NCBI RefSeq assembly: GCF_011045115.1
Contig: NZ_JAAKZG010000015.1
Location: 1-64,000, forward strand
Source: Mesorhizobium zhangyense
Lineage (GTDB): Bacteria > Pseudomonadota > Alphaproteobacteria > Rhizobiales > Rhizobiaceae
Length of the DNA stretch: 64,000 bases
Reading direction: 5' to 3'
This document shows, piece by piece, positions 1 to 7,484 of this stretch. The position numbers were made by a program, and so were the translations under genes. Each line of letters starts with the position of its first letter. Position 1 is the first letter of the stretch. The notes beneath the pieces are model-generated. The model saw only the letters and a list, made by a program, of their open reading frames with translations, did not search any database and was not told the origin of the DNA.

Positions 1-322
1 CGGTAGCGTTGCGTTCGACATCATCAGAATTTGCTGCCTTCATGATCTGCCCGACCGACGGCACGATCTCGCGGGCCATCTCGGCGTCATAATCATATTC
101 CTCCTCATCGGCGCCTTCCGGCTTTGAATTGTCATTGGCTGCGACCAGCGACCAATTTGAGTTCAACGACTCTTCTTCTGTTTGATCGCGCCACGCCCGC
201 AGTGGCTCAAACTGCTTGGCCTTCTGATTGCGACGCGGCTTTGCGGGAGACGGCTTGCGCTGGAGGTATGCTGAAAGACCATCGAGGAAGGAGCGGTATT
301 TTGTTTCGTGGTCAGGATGCAT
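1..322 (-). CDS. Hypothetical element protein, truncated by the window edge
   Basis: An open minus-strand frame starts at ATG 322 and is still open at position 1 (107 codons visible). A strong ribosome binding site, GAGGAGG, lies six bases before the ATG. The protein begins MHPDHETKYRSF, is rich in lysine and arginine over residues 20-40 and in acidic residues around 78-88. No known domain was recognised. It overlaps the end of the preceding small gene by 11 nt, so the two are probably co-transcribed downstream of the putative origin. Its function may become clear from the missing C-terminal part; small acidic/basic proteins at this place in satellites are often packaging or regulatory factors, but nothing here shows that. 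Confidence 0.7.
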   Translation of the reverse strand, partial: MHPDHETKYRSFLDGLSAYLQRKPSPAKPRRNQKAKQFEPLRAWRDQTEEESLNSNWSLVAANDNSKPEGADEEEYDYDAEMAREIVPSVGQIMKAANSDDVERNAT

Positions 323-521
323 CGTTATCCTCCTCCAAGCTGTTGTCGTTCGCAGCCACATGCGGCCGCGGTGTCGATACGTGAACGCCAGAAGCGGCTG
401 CGTTAAACCGGTCCAATCCGGTGACGCCATCTGACGGTAAGTGAAAGTCCTTGGTCATTGCTGGAGCCGGGCCGCGCCAGGCGGGCGCTCCCTGTTGGCG
501 GTGTGTGCGGAGGGGTGGCAT
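312..521 (-). CDS. Small hypothetical element protein
   Basis: A 69-codon frame with an AGGA box six bases before ATG 521; an internal ATG at 458 would give a 48-residue product. The C-terminal part carries the string HVAANDNSLEEDND, a kind of acidic tail often seen in small phage or island proteins of rhizobia. It is low-complexity, with no transmembrane segment and no recognised domain. Its stop lies inside the start region of the next gene, which supports an operon. Function unknown; existence is moderately supported by the overlap and the binding site. Confidence 0.45.
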   Translation of the reverse strand: MPPLRTHRQQGAPAWRGPAPAMTKDFHLPSDGVTGLDRFNAAASGVHVSTPRPHVAANDNSLEEDNDAS

Positions 522-620
522 TCGTTTTCCTGTTTCCTAGGTGGCTGCCGCGCGCACGAGTGCGTGGATGGTTTCTGGGCTTCAAAAACACTTGTGGGGG
601 TGCATCCCGTCTCTAAAAGC

Positions 621-813
621 ACCCACTCTTACCTATATATATGATTTTATTATATTTTTTACATGTAAGAGTGGGGTAAAGGCTGGGTGCAAGGGTGGGT
701 GCAAGACCGCCGGAAGGGTGGGGGCAAAATTACTGTGCAGCGCGCCGGATTCGTTTTTTGTACCCAGCCTTCACCCAGTCTTGCGGCGGGCTTTACCCCG
801 GTCTTGCACCCAG
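621..813. other. Putative replication origin: AT-rich core plus inverted iterons
   Basis: Immediately after the replication gene there is an 11-bp perfect inverted repeat, CCCACTCTTAC (622-632) and GTAAGAGTGGG (665-675), enclosing 32 bases of which only three are G or C. Next come two direct copies of TGGGTGCAAG (684-693, 696-705) and their inverse, with CTTGCACCCAG at 803-813. A 14-bp perfect inverted pair links 696-709 to 799-812; 673-681 pairs with 791-799 and 679-688 with 762-771. Iterons flanking an AT-rich segment next to the initiator gene are typical of theta-type origins, including those of staphylococcal pathogenicity islands. A complex terminator or operator is the main alternative. 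Origin function is inferred. Confidence 0.6.
684..813. repeat. Iteron family TGGGTGCAAG, direct and inverted
   Basis: Direct copies lie at 684-693 and 696-705, a 12-bp period. The inverse lies at 803-812. Degenerate inverse forms (ACCCAGCCTT, CACCCAGTCTTG) are at 762-784. The spacing and mixed orientation fit initiator-binding sites better than a simple hairpin terminator. Confidence 0.7.
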
Positions 814-814
814 T

Positions 815-3175
815 CTATTTCCGCACCGGCTCAGATTCTTTCGGAAGATGTTCCGCCGCCCAATATCTAATCCGCGTCTGACCGCTGTCGGTCATAAGCC
901 GTGCATGAATGACTTCGCCCGCCTGCATCAGCATCGAAATGATGTCCTCGAGCCGCCGCTTATCGAGCGCGCCACGAATGTTCTTAACGATCTCGCGCAT
1001 GGTAATACCGCGCTCGGCTCGCCTCACTATCTGAGCACGCACCCGAAGATATTCAGCGGCTTTTTCGTTGTCAGCAATGTTGTCCGTTGCACCACTGATA
1101 ATCACGCGTAGGGAATGCTCGGCGACGGCGTTAGCCCACTCCTGGATTTCCCGCGTTATTATCGGCTCCTTAGGATTGGTACCGACGGCAACGATAAGCG
1201 CAAGCCGTGCGGCATTCTCTCCGACACGGTTTAGAATTGGCCGATACTGCGGATCAACAGACGTCTTCATTGAACGAATACGGTCATCGAACGCCTCGAA
1301 GACGTCGTCGACGCCCTCAGCCCATGCCGCTGTCATAATCGGATAAGGTTTCTCGTCCGACTTGGCGTTCAGAGCGAAAAACGGCCCGGTGAATCTGCCA
1401 GATGACAGCCCCAACAATGCTGCAACCTTTTCGGAAAGTTCGGCCGGAATATCCTCGATAGAACCGGCCGGCCGGCGCACCTTAACGGGCTCTGAATCGC
1501 CAACGTCGATCAACACCAGGCGACCTAAAAGGCCCTCAGAGATGTTACCCGATGACAATGCCGCCCAGAATGTCGACGGCGTAGATATTCCGTGCAAGGA
1601 GAAGCACGGCGCCACGATTCTGGCGATGTTGCCGCCAGCCTTTTCTTGCCCGCCCCAAAAGCCCTGGGGGGCACCTGTAAGCTCCATCAACGCTGTGGCT
1701 ATCTCTGCCCGATGCGTTGCGACATTGCGTCCGGCGTGATCGCCCAGCCAACGGCCGAATTCGTCCTGAATGCAGATGGAACTTGGCGACTTCCGCAGCT
1801 TGTTGGTCAGTCCTGGAAGGCTGCGGATCTGGTCCATGAATAGCCATTCGGACACCTTGTCACCCCAAGACGTACTGTCGGCCAGAGCCGCTGAAGCACG
1901 AATCGTGACGTCCTTTCCAAACCCAGACTCGGCCAAGCCCACTATGTACAGATTGCTCCGCAGTCCTGTCGGACCTTTGTATCGACGTCCGATGAGTCCC
2001 GCCGTGAAGGCAAGCGAAGCTACGAGCGCAAGGTGTGGAGACGGGAACCGAGCGCACGAGACGATGAAGCGAGCGAAATCGCCGACTGCGCCGGGTGGAA
2101 AGCACAGGTGCTCCGGCAATCCCTTTGAACGGGCAATTGTAGAAGCAGGCTCTGGCGCAGAGTTATCGGATTCGTCGTCATTGTCCGCAATCGGAGCGGC
2201 AGTGGACGCACCGAAGCGCACCGAGACCGGCGCAATATTCCACCCTAAGTCCACAGGGGCCACGCCAAGCTGCTCGCACAGCCAATGCGCAGCTTCCCTC
2301 GCGTTCGATGCCGATCCGTATTGCTGAACCAAACCTATAGGGGTTTCCGGTCGCTCGAGACCGAAATCCTGAACACCTGTCGAATGGATCGAGATATCTT
2401 CCTCGAGCCCTCTCCCGAGAGACGAGCTCGTGACACGCCAAGCGCCCGTGCCGGCCTCTTTGTGCGCAGAGGGAAACAGGTCACGGACCCACGCATCGGG
2501 AGTGTCGAGCGCTGCCGTGTTGACACGCTGCCAGAATGTCTGGTTGCCTGTGGTTCGCACGCTTTTCATTGCCGACGCGCGCAAAGGCGTCCCGGTCTTT
2601 GTAAGGATGGCTTCCGCGTCCTGTAGAAAGGAGTCGATTTGGTAGGGCGTAATTTCGGGAAGATCGGAGAACGGAACGGAAAGCAGGTCGCCGCCGCTCC
2701 ATGTGTACGGCTGGCTAGTGTCGGGATGGATGCCGAAGGCGACAAATTGCTGTCCGATGCCGAGAACCTCGACCTGGCATTTCTTACCCGATACCGAATA
2801 TTCGCCTGTCTTCAGCTTCTCGCGCGGTTCGACTGCACGGAACACGAACAGGCATTTCGGTGCCATACCAGTTCTGCAAGGGGCCAATCCAGCGTCAGGG
2901 ATGTCGAGCAGTCTGTCGATGAGCTTCTCGCAGGTTGCCGGATCCATCGCGTCGATATCGATCGCGACGACATCCCCCGTCAAAACACCTGTGTTCTGAT
3001 GATCGGCATGACCGCGCTCCCATGCGGTGACGGACGCAGGCGTAGCCTTGATTGAGGACCATCCCGCAATGCGAGGGCGCTTTCCGTCGACAGGAATCGG
3101 GAGGTAGCCGTTTTCGATCAGGGAGAGGCGAATTTCGGTTGGAGTTGGATCAAGCCGTTCGGCGGTATTCGGCAT
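815..3175 (-). CDS. Replication protein: prim-pol primase/polymerase plus DUF3987-like ATPase
   Basis: A 786-residue protein. Residues about 10-190 look like a bifunctional primase/polymerase domain: an N-terminal GYLPIPVDGKRP segment, the metal-binding DIDAMD near residue 95 and a later QFVAFGIHP strand. Residues about 350-600 resemble the DUF3987 helicase/ATPase family, with a P-loop variant (GLAESGFGKD) and an acidic IQDEFGRW Walker-B-like segment. The C-terminal ~130 residues are helical and may be a winged-helix DNA-binding tail. Expected role: initiator-primase for autonomous replication of the excised element, acting at the adjacent iterons. The start at ATG 3175 has a GAGGG box six bases upstream; a TTG at 3187 is the alternative. 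It overlaps the preceding gene by 26 nt. Confidence 0.85.
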   Translation of the reverse strand: MPNTAERLDPTPTEIRLSLIENGYLPIPVDGKRPRIAGWSSIKATPASVTAWERGHADHQNTGVLTGDVVAIDIDAMDPATCEKLIDRLLDIPDAGLAPCRTGMAPKCLFVFRAVEPREKLKTGEYSVSGKKCQVEVLGIGQQFVAFGIHPDTSQPYTWSGGDLLSVPFSDLPEITPYQIDSFLQDAEAILTKTGTPLRASAMKSVRTTGNQTFWQRVNTAALDTPDAWVRDLFPSAHKEAGTGAWRVTSSSLGRGLEEDISIHSTGVQDFGLERPETPIGLVQQYGSASNAREAAHWLCEQLGVAPVDLGWNIAPVSVRFGASTAAPIADNDDESDNSAPEPASTIARSKGLPEHLCFPPGAVGDFARFIVSCARFPSPHLALVASLAFTAGLIGRRYKGPTGLRSNLYIVGLAESGFGKDVTIRASAALADSTSWGDKVSEWLFMDQIRSLPGLTNKLRKSPSSICIQDEFGRWLGDHAGRNVATHRAEIATALMELTGAPQGFWGGQEKAGGNIARIVAPCFSLHGISTPSTFWAALSSGNISEGLLGRLVLIDVGDSEPVKVRRPAGSIEDIPAELSEKVAALLGLSSGRFTGPFFALNAKSDEKPYPIMTAAWAEGVDDVFEAFDDRIRSMKTSVDPQYRPILNRVGENAARLALIVAVGTNPKEPIITREIQEWANAVAEHSLRVIISGATDNIADNEKAAEYLRVRAQIVRRAERGITMREIVKNIRGALDKRRLEDIISMLMQAGEVIHARLMTDSGQTRIRYWAAEHLPKESEPVRK

Positions 3176-3413
3176 GCTGGCCCTCAAGTTCGCGCGACGC
3201 TGCGGAAGTAATTTCTGCGGCGATACAAGGTAGAAATGTCACGAAATGACGCCCATCGGATTGGGGGCCGACGATACGACGTGTGCCGTCCGGGAATTCA
3301 CGCAATAGCAGGCCATAGAGCCGGATATTCCCGCCCAGTTCCACGTCGAAACGAGCGATCGTCCGGCCGGCACCCGAAGGCACCGGCCGGATTGAGAGGA
3401 TTTTTGGGCTCAT
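3150..3413 (-). CDS. Small SpoVG-like/hypothetical element protein
   Basis: An 87-residue protein joined to its upstream neighbour by an ATGA stop/start overlap and overlapping the replication gene start, so all three are very likely translated together. The middle has alternating beta-strand character (ARFDVELGGNIRLYG, then PDGTRRIVGPQ), which recalls small SpoVG/Stm-type single-domain proteins that island and phage replication modules often carry. That assignment rests on pattern only. No catalytic motif or membrane segment is visible. A role as an accessory to replication is inferred from its place directly before the prim-pol gene. Confidence 0.7.
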   Translation of the reverse strand: MSPKILSIRPVPSGAGRTIARFDVELGGNIRLYGLLLREFPDGTRRIVGPQSDGRHFVTFLPCIAAEITSAASRELEGQHAEYRRTA

Positions 3414-3760
3414 GCGGCAGTCCTACCCGCCGCCGCATCGTTCTCGATTTTCTCAATAACAGCCTGCCACACAAATTCGGCGACACGCGGATCGACGAAG
3501 AACACGTCACCGACGGAACGGACTAGCCCAATGGGTGGCGGAGTTCCTTCACCTGCGTATTCAACGAAGGCAAACCGTCGATGTCCATTATCTTCGAAGC
3601 CGCTACGCAGCACACGTTCTGGAAACAACGAGTGATCGAGTTGTCTGGCGTCGTGGGGCCAACCGTCCAGAAAATCGATGGCGACCCCAAAACCTTTGAT
3701 ACGCGGCACACGTTCCAAACGGTTACCGCGTCCGTCACTGTTGATGGTGCGATTAAACAT
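3410..3760 (-). CDS. Hypothetical element protein
   Basis: A 116-residue protein starting MFNRTINSDGRG. The start at 3760 was chosen because a GGGAG box lies six bases upstream; the frame stays open further upstream but without a good site. Residues 60-100 contain a hydrophobic segment (PPPIGLVRSVGDVFFVDPRVAEFVW) between charged stretches. No family was recognised. The stop overlaps the next start as ATGA. It belongs to the replication operon by position; its role is unknown. Confidence 0.65.
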   Translation of the reverse strand: MFNRTINSDGRGNRLERVPRIKGFGVAIDFLDGWPHDARQLDHSLFPERVLRSGFEDNGHRRFAFVEYAGEGTPPPIGLVRSVGDVFFVDPRVAEFVWQAVIEKIENDAAAGRTAA

Positions 3761-3945
3761 GTGTTCTCCCTTCCCGCTCATGGCGGGTTGCTGGCAGTTT
3801 TCGAAATTTGGAAGAATTGATGTCACCGTCCTCGCGGGATGCGGTGGATCGGCTATTCGCCCGATCGGCGGCCGCGCGGGACGGCTCACAATGTTGCGCG
3901 AACAATATATGGATCGGCGTCTAAAATCCCAACCCCGCTGCGTGG

Positions 3946-4149
3946 TCAAGCCGCCTTTGCTGCGATGCGGTTATCGTTGTCTGACTGCCGGTTGGCGGCG
4001 AGCCAGGCGTCTAAGTCGTCAGTCGAGTAGATTACCGTCGCGCCAAGCTTGATATGGACCGGACCGCCACCATAGCAGCGCGTCTTGTCGAGAAAGGATT
4101 TCGACAAGCCTACGTACTCTGCGGCCTGCCTCACTCGTAGATTTGCCAT
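3946..4149 (-). CDS. AlpA-family HTH regulator/excisionase
   Basis: A 67-residue protein with a MerR-like helix-turn-helix of the AlpA/excisionase type: the N-terminal RVRQAAEYVGLSKSFLDK contains the helix-turn-helix, followed by a wing (GGPVHIKLGATVIYSTDDLDAWL). A perfect GGAGGT box precedes the ATG. In P4-like and PICI-like elements AlpA proteins activate integrase expression or act as recombination directionality factors; here it sits downstream of int and before the replication genes, where a regulator of excision/replication is expected. The family assignment is strong, the exact role is inferred. Confidence 0.88.
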   Translation of the reverse strand: MANLRVRQAAEYVGLSKSFLDKTRCYGGGPVHIKLGATVIYSTDDLDAWLAANRQSDNDNRIAAKAA

Positions 4150-4227
4150 CGATTTACCTCCGTTGCTGGCGTTGCATGGAAGTAAATAGGCGTTTTCGAG
4201 CGCAATAATTACGCGAACAAATCCAAT

Positions 4228-4602
4228 TTATTCGCGGGACGCCTCGTCATGTGCCTCCTTCGCATCTTCATACTCGGCGATCGCTTTGCGGACATGCGTC
4301 TCGGAGTAACCGAACTTATCTGCCACCTTGCACAACGCATCCTCATATTTTGTGCCCTCGCGACGCAACCGGTGGAACTGCTCACCAATCTCAAGCCAGT
4401 ACTGCGTTAGGGCCTTCTGTCGTCCGCGCTTTCTTTTCGGAGGCTTGAGCATCTCTGCAGCAAGCCGCTGCACGACACCGTCAGCTTCGCCGGTGAGTAG
4501 ACTATCGACAATTAAAGTCCTAGCGTCATTAGTTCGGCCCTCACTCAACGCTGCTTCAATGGGAAGTGCCTTCGAGCTGAAATTTTTCGGGAGCGGTGCC
4601 AT
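4228..4602 (-). CDS. Hypothetical protein with a C-terminal helix-turn-helix-like segment
   Basis: A 124-residue protein whose ATG follows the integrase stop codon directly (TAGATG), so the two must be translationally coupled. Residues 55-65 are very basic (KPPKRKRGRQK). The part around residues 90-110 (CKVADKFGYSETHVRKAIAEYED) has the spacing of a helix-turn-helix recognition unit, suggesting DNA binding. No closer family was recognised. Tight coupling to int suggests a role in integration/excision control. Confidence 0.75.
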   Translation of the reverse strand: MAPLPKNFSSKALPIEAALSEGRTNDARTLIVDSLLTGEADGVVQRLAAEMLKPPKRKRGRQKALTQYWLEIGEQFHRLRREGTKYEDALCKVADKFGYSETHVRKAIAEYEDAKEAHDEASRE

Positions 4603-5835
4603 CTATTTGGCTTTCATCGCAGCAGCAATCTGGTTCGCAATGACGTCTGCAGCGCGCCTCGATGCATCATCCGCAATGTGCGCATAGCGCTGGGTCGTCG
4701 CTGAATCGGCGTGACCGAGCAACTTGCCAATCACCGGCAAGCCCATACCCGACCAAGCACCAACCGACGCAAACGAATGGCGTAGATCGTGGATGCGTAA
4801 ACCGTCCAATCCGGCTCGCTTGCATATCGCAGCCCACGGACGTTTGAGGTCAGCGCGGGGTTTCTCATCAGGCATCCCGGCACTTTCGCCAGCGATAACG
4901 TACTGGCCGATCCGCGGTAGACTTGCGAGTACGTCACGCGCAGCGGTTGAAAGAACTACGGTCTTGCGACCAGTCTTCGAGTCCGGGAGAAATAGAAATC
5001 CCCTCTCGGTGTCGACCTCAGACCATCGGAGATGCAGGATTTCGCGTAGTCTGGATCCCGTTAACATGATCAGTCTGATCGCGCCTGTCACTGAAGGGTG
5101 CATCTTGGTCCGCTGGCCCTTCGGGGCGTGCTTTGCGTCCCCTGCCTTGACTTCCAAGCCGACGGTCTCAGCCTCCCGCATGGCGTCACCTAGCCGCGCC
5201 ATTTCATCAGCACTCAGGAATCTTTCGCGGCCTTGTTCCTTGTTGCGTTCGACCCCAGACGCCGGATTAAAGCTTTCCGGGACATAGCCGTTTTTGGCGC
5301 CCCAGCCATATGCTGCAGAGAGTAGAGCAACCGCACGATTGGCCGAGTATTTACCGCGCTTTGTTATTGTGGCATGCGCTCGCTGCACGTCGACGCGAGT
5401 GAGGACAGTCGCTTTCGTTGTACCAATTTGTGGCTCGATGTGCTTGGCAAGCGTGATTTCATAGAACGATCTCGTCGTCGCCTTCATTTCCTTCTGAGCG
5501 ATATAGTCAGCGACTAGCACTTTGACCGTGACGCTTGCCCGTTCGTCCGTTCGGTCTTTCGCAAGATCTTTGCCGAGAGCTGCGTTGGCGATTGCTTTGC
5601 GCGCTGCCTCACGAGCTTCGTTAGCCTTGAGCGTTCCGACTCGGCCAAGCTTGATCCGCTTCTTGCTGCCGCCCGCGATAGGACGGAATTCGGCGAAGAA
5701 CGTACCCGTGCCGCCTGCCGTTCGATAGAAGCCAAAACCGGCCAGGTCCTCGTCGAAATAGAATTTGGTCTTATTTGGCTGGGCGGATTTCATAACCTCC
5801 ACCACCGAATCCGCCGTGATCTTGATTTTAGCCAC
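4603..5835 (-). CDS. int: Tyrosine-type site-specific integrase
   Basis: A phage-type integrase of about 410 residues. The N-terminal part is a DUF4102-like arm-binding domain, the middle a SAM-like core-binding domain, the C-terminal half the catalytic domain. All catalytic residues are visible: Arg in TGSRLREIL, Lys in DSKTGRKT, His/Arg in HDLRHSF, the second His in LGH and the nucleophile Tyr in TQRYAHI. The enzyme should recombine the element with the tRNA-Pro 3' end lying 150 bp upstream. GTG 5835 is preferred because GAGG lies five bases upstream; GTG 5856 would add seven residues (MATKEAR). It reads away from the junction and is coupled to the next small gene. Confidence 0.95.
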   Translation of the reverse strand: MAKIKITADSVVEVMKSAQPNKTKFYFDEDLAGFGFYRTAGGTGTFFAEFRPIAGGSKKRIKLGRVGTLKANEAREAARKAIANAALGKDLAKDRTDERASVTVKVLVADYIAQKEMKATTRSFYEITLAKHIEPQIGTTKATVLTRVDVQRAHATITKRGKYSANRAVALLSAAYGWGAKNGYVPESFNPASGVERNKEQGRERFLSADEMARLGDAMREAETVGLEVKAGDAKHAPKGQRTKMHPSVTGAIRLIMLTGSRLREILHLRWSEVDTERGFLFLPDSKTGRKTVVLSTAARDVLASLPRIGQYVIAGESAGMPDEKPRADLKRPWAAICKRAGLDGLRIHDLRHSFASVGAWSGMGLPVIGKLLGHADSATTQRYAHIADDASRRAADVIANQIAAAMKAK

Positions 5836-5875
5836 CCTTGCCTCTTTTGTAGCCACTATGTAGCCAGCATTTTCA

Positions 5876-5896
5876 TTGACTTAAGGGATAAGTCAA
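5876..5896. promoter_or_regulatory. Perfect inverted repeat upstream of int
   Basis: TTGACTTA (5876-5883) and TAAGTCAA (5889-5896) form a perfect 8-bp inverted repeat with a 5-bp spacer, between the integrase start and the attachment core. It could be an operator for an element repressor or AlpA, or an integrase arm site. Function is inferred from position only. Confidence 0.5.
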
Positions 5897-5985
5897 GCGG
5901 GCATTGGTTTCTTTCTGTTGCATTTATGGGATTTACCGGAGCGTCAGGCAACGGCAGGAATGGCTATAAAACACGTCCATTAAGA

Positions 5986-6030
5986 CTGGGGGTCAAGGGG
6001 TCGTCGGTTCGAATCCGGCCACTCCGACCA
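5986..6030 (+). other. Attachment site (right junction): 3' fragment of tRNA-Pro(GGG)
   Basis: The block reads as the 3' half of a tRNA: anticodon loop CTGGGGG (anticodon GGG), 3' anticodon-stem strand TCAAG, variable loop GGGTC, T-stem GTCGG/CCGGC around TTCGAAT, acceptor strand CACTCCG, discriminator A and encoded CCA. The bases before it (TTAAGA) cannot pair with TCAAG, and no D-arm or 5' acceptor strand is present, so this is a fragment and not a functional gene. It is what remains at the distal junction when an element integrates into a tRNA 3' end. Confidence 0.9.
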
Positions 6031-6107
6031 ATCTTCCCTTGAAATTTCCCCAGTAAATCATCAGCAAAATCCTCGGCGACATATTCGCCGGGCGACAGAG
6101 ACAAAGA

Positions 6108-6136
6108 ATCCTGCTCCGGGGATGCCGAAGCAGGAT
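6108..6136 (-). terminator. Possible terminator after the YidB gene
   Basis: ATCCTGCT (6108-6115) and AGCAGGAT (6129-6136) form a perfect 8-bp stem 35 nt past the yidB-like stop. Read on the minus strand it is followed by a short T-rich run (TCTTTGT). The weak T-tract keeps the call tentative. Confidence 0.4.
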
Positions 6137-6170
6137 CTGCATTCAATTTGCCGGTGAAAAGCTCTTCGGC

Positions 6171-6629
6171 CTATTTCCGCCAGGCCGAAGCGACCTGTTC
6201 CTGGCTTGGAACCTGCCCGCCAGGCGTCAGCTTGTCGACGAGGCCCGGCAGCGCCGTCGACAGTTGTTTGAGCAGCTCCTGTTCGCTGATGCCGGTTCTC
6301 TCGGCAATCATCTTGATCGTCTGCGCGCCGAGCGCCTTGCCGAGATCGTTTGCCGCAATCGGCTTGTTCTCGCCGGTTCCGACCCAGGAATCGGCAGCGG
6401 TGCCGTGGCCGGCCTCCTTCAGCTTGTCGAGCAGCCCGCCAAGGCCGCCGAGAAGACCGCCATCAGCTTCTGCAGTGGTGTCTGCAGGCTCCGGCTCCTG
6501 CGGAGCCTGCGGTGCTGCTGGCTGGCTGCTTTTGCCGCTCAGCATCTTGCCGACCAAGAGCGCGCCGAGCGCAATAACCAAGGGTTTAGCGATATTGCCG
6601 CCAGGTACGGCGTCGTCGAAAAGTCCCAT
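6171..6629 (-). CDS. YidB family (DUF937) protein
   Basis: A 152-residue protein starting MGLFDDAVPGG. The start at 6629 has a GGAGG box five bases upstream, better than the upstream ATG codons. The N-terminus has a short hydrophobic stretch (PLVIALGALLVGKML), then a Pro/Ala/Glu-rich linker, a Gly/Leu segment (GGLLGGLGGLLDKL) and the conserved C-terminal part with GISEQELLKQLS, LPGLVDKLTPGGQVPS. This is the domain layout of YidB-like proteins, whose function is not well established; some homologues are cytoplasmic or periplasm-associated. It is the first chromosomal gene to the right of the element junction. Confidence 0.85.
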   Translation of the reverse strand: MGLFDDAVPGGNIAKPLVIALGALLVGKMLSGKSSQPAAPQAPQEPEPADTTAEADGGLLGGLGGLLDKLKEAGHGTAADSWVGTGENKPIAANDLGKALGAQTIKMIAERTGISEQELLKQLSTALPGLVDKLTPGGQVPSQEQVASAWRK

Positions 6630-6773
6630 ATTGGCCTCCATGTGCCAGGATTGTCGCCCCCGCACCTACAATAGTGGCACTGTGCGACGACTTTTCAAGC
6701 CCACAACCGAACAGTTGTGTTTATTTCGTTCCTGTGGAACTCTCCGCCGTCTGACGTTGGAGGAGAATTCTGT

Positions 6774-7031
6774 ATGTCGGTCATCGCTTGGATCATTCTC
6801 GGCCTGATTGCGGGCTTCCTGGGCAGCAAAATCGTCAACAAAAGCGGACAGGGCATGCTGATGGACATCGTCCTCGGCATTGTCGGTGCGGTTGTCGGCG
6901 GTGTTATCTTCAACTTCTTCGGTGCGGCCGGCGTAACCGGCCTCAATATCTACAGCCTTATCGTCTCGGTTATCGGCGCCGTCGTTGTGCTTTGGCTCTA
7001 TCATACGCTGGCCGGGCGCAGCAGCGTCTAG
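6774..7031 (+). CDS. GlsB/YeaQ/YmgE family small membrane protein
   Basis: An 85-residue inner-membrane protein with three transmembrane helices (residues about 3-20, 30-52, 60-80), rich in glycine, and the family signature VIAWIILGLIAGFLGSKI followed by a cytoplasmic loop and DIVLGIVGAVVGG. A GGAGGAG box lies nine bases before the ATG. Members of this transglycosylase-associated family are often induced by stress, but their biochemical role is not settled. It is divergent from the YidB gene and upstream of a DUF2188 gene in the same orientation. Confidence 0.92.
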   Translation: MSVIAWIILGLIAGFLGSKIVNKSGQGMLMDIVLGIVGAVVGGVIFNFFGAAGVTGLNIYSLIVSVIGAVVVLWLYHTLAGRSSV

Positions 7032-7199
7032 CCGACGATCAAAAGCGCTCGCTTCACAGTGAAGCGGGCGTGCAGTGCCAATATCGGGGGTTTGCCGCGC
7101 GTCTCGGCGCGGATATGTTTTGTTTATCCGCAGCCCGCGTGTTCGGTCGGGAACAACGGACAGCCGCATTCGTTCATCCGCTCAGACAGGAGCATGACG

Positions 7200-7463
7200 A
7201 TGACAAAAGTGACCTATCAGATCGTGGAACATGACGGCGGCTGGGCCTACAAGCTCGGCGACGTGTTTTCGGAAACCTTTCGATCCCACGATGAGGCTTT
7301 GAACGCGGCCAAGGCAGCGGCCTCCGAGCAGCAACTGGCCGGCAAGACCGAAGGCATTTCCTATCAGGATGCCGACGGCAGATGGCACGAGGAGATCGCG
7401 CAAGGCAGCGACCGCCCTGAAGCCGACGTCACCGACAGCGGCAGGAAAGAAGACCGCGGCTAG
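7200..7463 (+). CDS. DUF2188 family protein
   Basis: An 87-residue soluble protein, MTKVTYQIVEHDGGWAYKLG with SETFRSHDEALNAAKAAASEQ after it, the compact DUF2188 pattern (beta strands, then an Ala-rich helix). The AGGAG box lies seven bases before ATG 7200; an in-frame ATG at 7194 is too close to it. The C-terminus is a charged tail. Function of the family is unknown. It converges with the MOSC gene only 21 bp away. Confidence 0.85.
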   Translation: MTKVTYQIVEHDGGWAYKLGDVFSETFRSHDEALNAAKAAASEQQLAGKTEGISYQDADGRWHEEIAQGSDRPEADVTDSGRKEDRG

Positions 7464-7484
7464 CGCCCTCCCCAACCGGAACGA

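Larger units (their letters stand above)
1..6030. mobile_element. Right end of an integrative element in a tRNA-Pro(GGG) gene, satellite-like
   Basis: Seen directly: a tRNA 3' fragment at 5986-6030, a tyrosine integrase reading away from it, an AlpA-like regulator, a prim-pol replication protein and an iteron/AT-rich region, with every recognisable gene on the minus strand. A 3' tRNA fragment on the right implies that the intact tRNA-Pro and left junction lie upstream of position 1. Base composition looks less GC-rich than the chromosome to the right. The order int-alpA-prim-ori is that of phage-inducible chromosomal islands of Gram-negative bacteria, but no capsid, terminase or packaging-hijack gene is visible because the element is cut by the window edge. 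A defective prophage or a non-phage genomic island with its own replication module are alternatives. Confidence 0.85.

Noticed and set aside
5986-6030. A functional tRNA-Pro gene
   Set aside because: The D-arm, 5' acceptor strand and 5' anticodon-stem strand are missing; only the 3' half is present.
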